64,000 nt of DNA from an uncultured Clostridia bacterium. GTDB taxonomy: Bacteria; Bacillota; Clostridia; Oscillospirales; Ruminococcaceae. The DNA lies in the NCBI GenBank assembly GCA_948473085.1, contig CAOKWH010000003.1, positions 1-64,000 of the forward strand, in the 5' to 3' direction. Positions 62,189 to 64,000 of the stretch are shown piece by piece. The notes beneath the pieces are model-generated. The model was not told the origin of the DNA. It saw only the letters and a program-made list of their open reading frames with translations, and ran no database searches. Within the stretch, counting starts at the first letter, position 1. Each line of letters begins with the position of its first letter. Both the position numbers and the translations under genes were made by a program.

Positions 62189-64000
62189 TCAGAACTCCGG
62201 CATTTTTACAATGCGATAGTAGGTTCTGGCTGTGATAAAGTAAACTGCCACATAAAACAGGATAAAGGTAAGGGCTGAAATAGCAATGCAAAAGAGGAAC
62301 AATGGGATATTGTACATTGCAAACAGGGACATAATTTTTACCAGTGCTGGGAAGGCAAAGCAGATGTGTATCAGCGCAATTAGAATGGGGAAAGAGAACA
62401 CCATCAGCACCTGCTTTTGTATAGTGGAGCGCACCTCCCGGTCGCTCATGCCCACCTGCTGCATAATACGAAAGCGGCGCTTATCCTCATAGCCTTCGGT
62501 AATCTGCTTGTAGTAGATAATCAGCACTGTAGCCAACAGAAACAGGGCTACAAAGAAAAGACCGACAAACAGCAGCCCGCCATATACTATATAAAATGAA
62601 TCCCTTGTGTCGCTCTCGGTGGTAATGGACATCAGGTGGCTGACCTCTTCCAGCAGCTCTTCCCGCAGGATAGATTTGAACTGCTGCGCGTTAGGGTGCT
62701 CCTGGTCAATATCGAAACTGTAAGTACACACTAAATAATTGCTGTTTTCTGCATCAATCTCAAAGATCGTTTCGGGGCTGTTAAAGAACAGGATGGGGAA
62801 GTTGGGGGCTTGGGTATCTTTTATATAAGAAAGAGCCTTCTCGCTGCCTTTGGGTATATTCTTCTTTACTGTAAAAGCTTTTCCGTCAATGGTAATCTGT
62901 TCTCCATCGAAAAAAAGGTTCCCATAGGTAATCACTTCATCGGGGGCGAGGGTATAAACTTCCCCTGTATAGGCACTCAGCTCCGATGCCAGACAATATA
63001 ACAGGGTGCAGTTGCCGGGGCTGCTCAGAGTTTGGATTGTACTGCCATCTTTCTGGGTGTAACTGGTGCGTCTGGAGGAGAGAAGCGGGTCACCGACAGA
63101 AAGGTCATAGCGTGCGGCCACTTCTCCAATATACTCCGGCAGCACAGCAGGCAGGTTGGGGGTTTCCGGTGTGTAGTAAACCTCCACCGAATAATTCCGG
63201 ACAAAACGCCTTTTTATCACATCCTCTTCGCCAACATACAGGCAGACACAGGAGGAGATGGTTACCAGCACAGCCGAGGCCAAAATGCAGATGTTGGCCA
63301 GGCCAATGGCGTTCTGCTTCATCCGGTAAATCATGCTGGAAACACCTATAAAGTTTTCTGGCTTATAATAAAACCGCTTATTTTTCCGCAATGCCTTGAG
63401 TATTAGGATACTAAGCGCAGAAAAGATGCAATAGGTGGCGATAATCACAAGCATGGTTGCAGGCAGAAAGACAAGCAGCGCCATACTGGGGGTCTGTACC
63501 GAAACAGCAATGGCATACCCGGCAGTCAGGGTAACTATACCAACAAGGGCGGTCAACCAGCGGGATTTTGGTTCCCGTTCCCCTGCTGCAGTGCTGAGCA
63601 GAATGCTAATGGGGTCCTTCCGGAATAGCAGGAGTACATTTTTTAGATAAACAATGCCCCAACCCACCGAAAACAGCAGCCCGGTAGTAAGCAGAGAATC
63701 CACAGGAAGGGTCATATCAAGGGAAACTGGCAGGCGGGTGATGTTCAGCAACAGCAGATACATCAGCTGGCTGAATACTGCACCGGCAGCAATACCGCAA
63801 ATGAGGCTGCCCACCAAGGAAAAGAGTGTTTCAAAAAGCAGCAGCAAAGAAAGGTTCCCTCTGCTCATGCCCAGTACAGAATAGAGGCCCATCTCCTGCG
63901 AACGCTGCTTCATAACAAAGCTGTTGAGGTAAAACAGGATGAGAATGGTAATAAAACTGCACACAACAGCCGACATAGATAGGATTATGCTAATACTGCC
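62189..64000 (-). CDS. BceB-type ABC transporter permease, 5' end cut by the window
   Basis: At least 604 residues; the frame stays open to base 64000. FtsX-like segments (SFVMKQRSQEMGLYSVLGMSRG), further helices, a large extracellular domain (about 240-440 of the visible part) and the last three helices with FRIMQQVGMSDREV. This is the BceB/YtrF/VraG layout of permeases that detect and remove cell-wall-active peptides, usually with a BceA ATPase encoded upstream and a BceRS two-component system; those would be to the right, outside the window. Confidence 0.88.
   Translation of the reverse strand, partial: GSISIILSMSAVVCSFITILILFYLNSFVMKQRSQEMGLYSVLGMSRGNLSLLLLFETLFSLVGSLICGIAAGAVFSQLMYLLLLNITRLPVSLDMTLPVDSLLTTGLLFSVGWGIVYLKNVLLLFRKDPISILLSTAAGEREPKSRWLTALVGIVTLTAGYAIAVSVQTPSMALLVFLPATMLVIIATYCIFSALSILILKALRKNKRFYYKPENFIGVSSMIYRMKQNAIGLANICILASAVLVTISSCVCLYVGEEDVIKRRFVRNYSVEVYYTPETPNLPAVLPEYIGEVAARYDLSVGDPLLSSRRTSYTQKDGSTIQTLSSPGNCTLLYCLASELSAYTGEVYTLAPDEVITYGNLFFDGEQITIDGKAFTVKKNIPKGSEKALSYIKDTQAPNFPILFFNSPETIFEIDAENSNYLVCTYSFDIDQEHPNAQQFKSILREELLEEVSHLMSITTESDTRDSFYIVYGGLLFVGLFFVALFLLATVLIIYYKQITEGYEDKRRFRIMQQVGMSDREVRSTIQKQVLMVFSFPILIALIHICFAFPALVKIMSLFAMYNIPLFLFCIAISALTFILFYVAVYFITARTYYRIVKMPEF

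Overview
The window looks like chromosome of a low-to-mid GC, Gram-positive, probably spore-forming anaerobe of the class Clostridia, most like Oscillospiraceae/Ruminococcaceae. The signs are strong AGGAGG ribosome sites, TTGACA/TATAAT promoters with 17-bp spacers, T-box leaders on aminoacyl-tRNA synthetase genes, a lon/clpXP/tig cluster, an IreB homologue, DUF1540 and collagen-like (exosporium type) proteins, and stand-alone proteins typical of that family. No rRNA, CRISPR array or intact transposase was found.

Layout. 1-1.6 kb is a decayed accessory strip: an ImmA/IrrE peptidase remnant, a 36-residue membrane peptide with its own promoter and terminator, and an XRE regulator put out of frame by an A9 tract, all beside a tRNA-Pro gene. 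1.9-8.1 kb holds birA, an MFS carrier, a PASTA protein whose kinase domain has lost its catalytic residues, a class B penicillin-binding protein and an HMA-like small protein. 8.2-18.4 kb runs from a T-box and alaS through HIT, phosphoribosyltransferase, comEC, holA and rnmV to a pair resembling an AlgI-type acyltransferase and its DHHW partner, both with their catalytic motifs replaced. 18.4-21.4 kb (minus strand) has a YoaK-type membrane protein, and a collagen-like protein followed by a glycosyltransferase. 21.7-27.3 kb is rplS-rbgA-PHP-rnhB-yraN-dipeptidase-thrC. 27.4-38.2 kb is protein quality control: tig, clpP, clpX, lon, engB, then yerC, a methyltransferase and hslO.

38.3-45.6 kb has tRNA-Val, tRNA-Gly and tRNA-Cys, an Imm22-like protein, a lipoprotein, an SDR enzyme with a downstream HxlR regulator, ireB, and pheST behind a T-box. 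45.6-50.3 kb has a lone pyruvate-kinase C-domain protein, a thioesterase, acpS, nnr, a lipoprotein, DUF4180 and a solitary MazF-type RNase. The acpS to mazF order matches the Bacillus acpS-ydcC-alr-ndoAI-ndoA region with alr and the antitoxin missing. 50.4-55.3 kb has small conserved unknowns, a three-gene minus-strand operon (DUF5685, a J-domain protein with a Cys-rich tail, a membrane protein), PadR, and an NfeD-stomatin pair. 55.4-62.1 kb is a purine operon purE-F-M-N-H-D, preceded by a leader in which a 43-codon ORF with a strong ribosome site is read straight through an intrinsic terminator. The right edge cuts a BceB-type ABC permease.

Best candidates for undescribed biology: the pur leader ORF/terminator; the DUF5685/J-domain/membrane operon; the paired catalytically dead AlgI-like and DHHW-like proteins; and the PASTA pseudokinase in a genome that also carries IreB, whose family partner is a PASTA kinase.
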